A stretch of DNA of 64,000 nt from Sinomonas susongensis (GTDB lineage Bacteria > Actinomycetota > Actinomycetes > Actinomycetales > Micrococcaceae): the NCBI RefSeq assembly GCF_005877005.1, contig NZ_SSNH01000010.1, positions 59,507 through 123,506 of the forward strand. Reading direction: 5' to 3'. Positions 62,912 to 64,000 of the stretch are shown piece by piece. The stretch's first letter is position 1, and every line of letters begins with the position of its first letter. The translations under genes were made by a program, and so were the position numbers. Below the pieces are notes generated by a model. It was not told where the DNA came from. It did not search any database and saw only the letters and a program-made list of their open reading frames with translations.

Positions 62912-62949
62912 CCGAAGGGACGGCATCCGAAAGGGTGCCGTCCCTTCGG
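62912..62949 (+). terminator. terminator hairpin of the ribosomal protein operon
   Basis: CCGAAGGGACGGCA (62912-62925) pairs perfectly with TGCCGTCCCTTCGG (62936-62949) around a 10-nt loop. Confidence 0.8.
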
Positions 62950-63002
62950 CGTTCTCGGACTCCCTCTTCCTTCTGAGCACCTTCACCCGGCAGCATGAGG
63001 TC

Positions 63003-63626
63003 ATGGAGAGCATCTACCCGTCCGTCTTCAGGCTCCAGCACAGTGCCGGTTCAAACGGCTACGCCCTGCACCAAGGCGACAGGGTCGCTCTCGTGGACCC
63101 CGGACTTCCCAATGGAAGCAGTCGCGTGCTCAAGGAGCTCGGGGACGAGGGGCTGCTCGAGCGGGTAACCGACGTGCTGGTGACCCACTCGGACCTCGAT
63201 CACCTGGGTGCCGCTGCGGCCGTCCAGGCGGCGACAGGTGCGACCGTTTGGCTCGGGCGGGCCGATGCCGAGATCCTCGAGGGCAAGCGAGAGCCCTCGA
63301 CGCGGTTCCGTCGGCTGCTCGCGCGTCGGAAGGCGCCGAGCATCAGGGGACCCCTCCAGTTGTTGGACGGCGGGGAGGTGCCGTTCCCGGGAGTGCGGGC
63401 GATCGCGACGCCAGGGCATACGCCTGGGCACATGGTGTTCACGTTCGGCGAGGTCGTCTTCGCGGGGGACGCAGTGCGGGGGTCCGACGACGGGCTGCGG
63501 CTCATGCCCGGGATCCTGACGAGTGACATGCGCGAGGCCAAGGCGTCGCTCGGCCTCATCGCCGGCCTCGGCGCGCGATGGCTGTGCCCGGGGCACGGGC
63601 GCGTCCGTGAGCTGCGGGCAGCCTGA
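63003..63626 (+). CDS. MBL-fold metallo-hydrolase
   Basis: 207 residues. The metal motif is THSDLDHLG, that is HxDxDH rather than HxHxDH, a variant known in the superfamily. Other sites: PGHTPGHMVF (His), FAGDAV (bridging Asp) and the last His in LCPGHGR. No extra domain. Hydrolysis of a thioester or lactone is possible. It is followed by the rRNA leader, so its own transcription ends nearby. Confidence 0.9.
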   Translation: MESIYPSVFRLQHSAGSNGYALHQGDRVALVDPGLPNGSSRVLKELGDEGLLERVTDVLVTHSDLDHLGAAAAVQAATGATVWLGRADAEILEGKREPSTRFRRLLARRKAPSIRGPLQLLDGGEVPFPGVRAIATPGHTPGHMVFTFGEVVFAGDAVRGSDDGLRLMPGILTSDMREAKASLGLIAGLGARWLCPGHGRVRELRAA

Positions 63627-63678
63627 CGGACGTCGCCGCGGGGCGCTCGCGGTCGAACGCCGCGGGCTCGCCTCGGAT

Positions 63679-63707
63679 TTGCGAGGCACCCGGAGAAGCT
63701 GTAACGT
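63679..63707 (+). promoter_or_regulatory. candidate rRNA promoter P1
   Basis: TTGCGA (63679-63684), 17-bp spacer, TAACGT (63702-63707). Confidence 0.5.
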
Positions 63708-63845
63708 AGATCCGGTCGCCGCCGCAGAGCGAGCGGCACGAACCCCCTGAAACCCGGCCTTGGATTGCCGAACTGGACGCTGTCCGGATCGGCTCGAAGC
63801 TGGTTAGGGGGACCGTCTCAGCGAATTCGGGCAAATGCAGCGAAT

Positions 63846-63874
63846 TTGCGGACGATCGGAAAAACCGATAAAGT
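63846..63874 (+). promoter_or_regulatory. candidate rRNA promoter P2
   Basis: TTGCGG (63846-63851), 17-bp spacer, TAAAGT (63869-63874). It resembles strong rrn promoters of Arthrobacter-type genomes and lies closest to the 16S gene. Confidence 0.6.
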
Positions 63875-64000
63875 AGAACCTCGTTCGGTTGGGAGATATC
63901 CCGGGTTGTTTGCCTGGGGGATGTACTTTCTGGGCCTGTTGTTTGAGAACTCAATAGTGTGCCATGTTTGATTCGATGCCGTTTTTTTGAATGGCTGGAT
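63875..64000 (+). ncRNA. 5' leader of an rRNA operon (16S gene beyond window)
   Basis: The segment contains TTTGAGAACTCAATAGTGTG (63942-63961), the conserved boxA-like antitermination element of actinobacterial rRNA leaders, and a T-rich stretch near 63984. No coding frame is supported in 63627-64000. The mature 16S rRNA is expected to start a few hundred bases past the right edge. Confidence 0.75.

Noticed and set aside
63765..63971. A 68-codon frame in the rRNA leader
   Set aside because: It overlaps the rRNA promoter and boxA-like element; the sequence is explained by the leader.

Overview
The window is a chromosomal segment of a high-GC (about 70%) Gram-positive actinobacterium. The likeliest family is Micrococcaceae (Arthrobacter/Sinomonas-like). 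This rests on gene content and style: many GTG starts, ATGA/GTGA stop-start overlaps, many genes with a TANNNT box 6-8 nt before the start codon (leaderless transcription), the zinc-independent L28-L33-S14 ribosomal cluster, and a typical actinobacterial rRNA leader with its boxA-like antitermination element at the right edge. The 16S gene should begin just beyond base 64000. The genus is an inference.

Layout. 1-9962: carbon and nitrogen uptake and metabolism: an APC permease with its GntR regulator, MalQ, a dienelactone-hydrolase-like enzyme, a coupled pair of 2-hydroxyacid oxidoreductases, and an SMP-30 lactonase. An AbiEi/DUF559-type protein gene sits between two 55-bp hairpin repeats. 10002-14142: an MFS permease, a UbiB kinase, then a scar region with a broken GntR gene, a lower-GC two-gene unit and the tail of a LacI regulator. 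14268-22960: a GH3 beta-glucosidase with an MFS sugar permease, TetR, DUF456, Lrp and a flavin-dependent oxidoreductase. 23305-30188: a TerD three-gene operon and telA, separated by a MarR-isochorismatase-MFS module and an acidic unknown.

30473-37439: a second AbiEi/DUF559 protein directly upstream of jetA-jetB-jetC. These three encode a Wadjet/MksFEB SMC-like complex, but the nuclease subunit JetD (MksG) is absent where it is normally found. This is the main defence-like locus of the window. 37546-45261: an LCP-family cell-wall enzyme, an SGNH hydrolase, a drug exporter, a haem-oxygenase-like monooxygenase, a NERD protein, a GNAT-AAA+ fusion protein and an App1-type phosphatase. 45353-50012: a type III polyketide synthase coupled to a flavin monooxygenase, GluQRS, and a MarR-SGNH pair.

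50152-53034 (minus strand) is an extracytosolic flavinylation operon: ferric-reductase-like membrane protein, secreted FMN-binding protein and ApbE. 53124-61921 holds acyl-CoA metabolism (a crotonase, a 3-hydroxyisobutyryl-CoA hydrolase-like protein, a large acyl-CoA dehydrogenase), a glutathionyl-hydroquinone-reductase-like protein, a class I amidotransferase, an MFS exporter and an ArsR-SRPBCC pair. In that pair an 18-bp palindrome exactly fills the promoter spacer. 62162-62877 is rpmB-rpmG-rpsN, followed by an MBL-fold hydrolase and the rRNA leader with two candidate promoters. I saw no tRNA genes, insertion sequences, prophage genes or CRISPR arrays.
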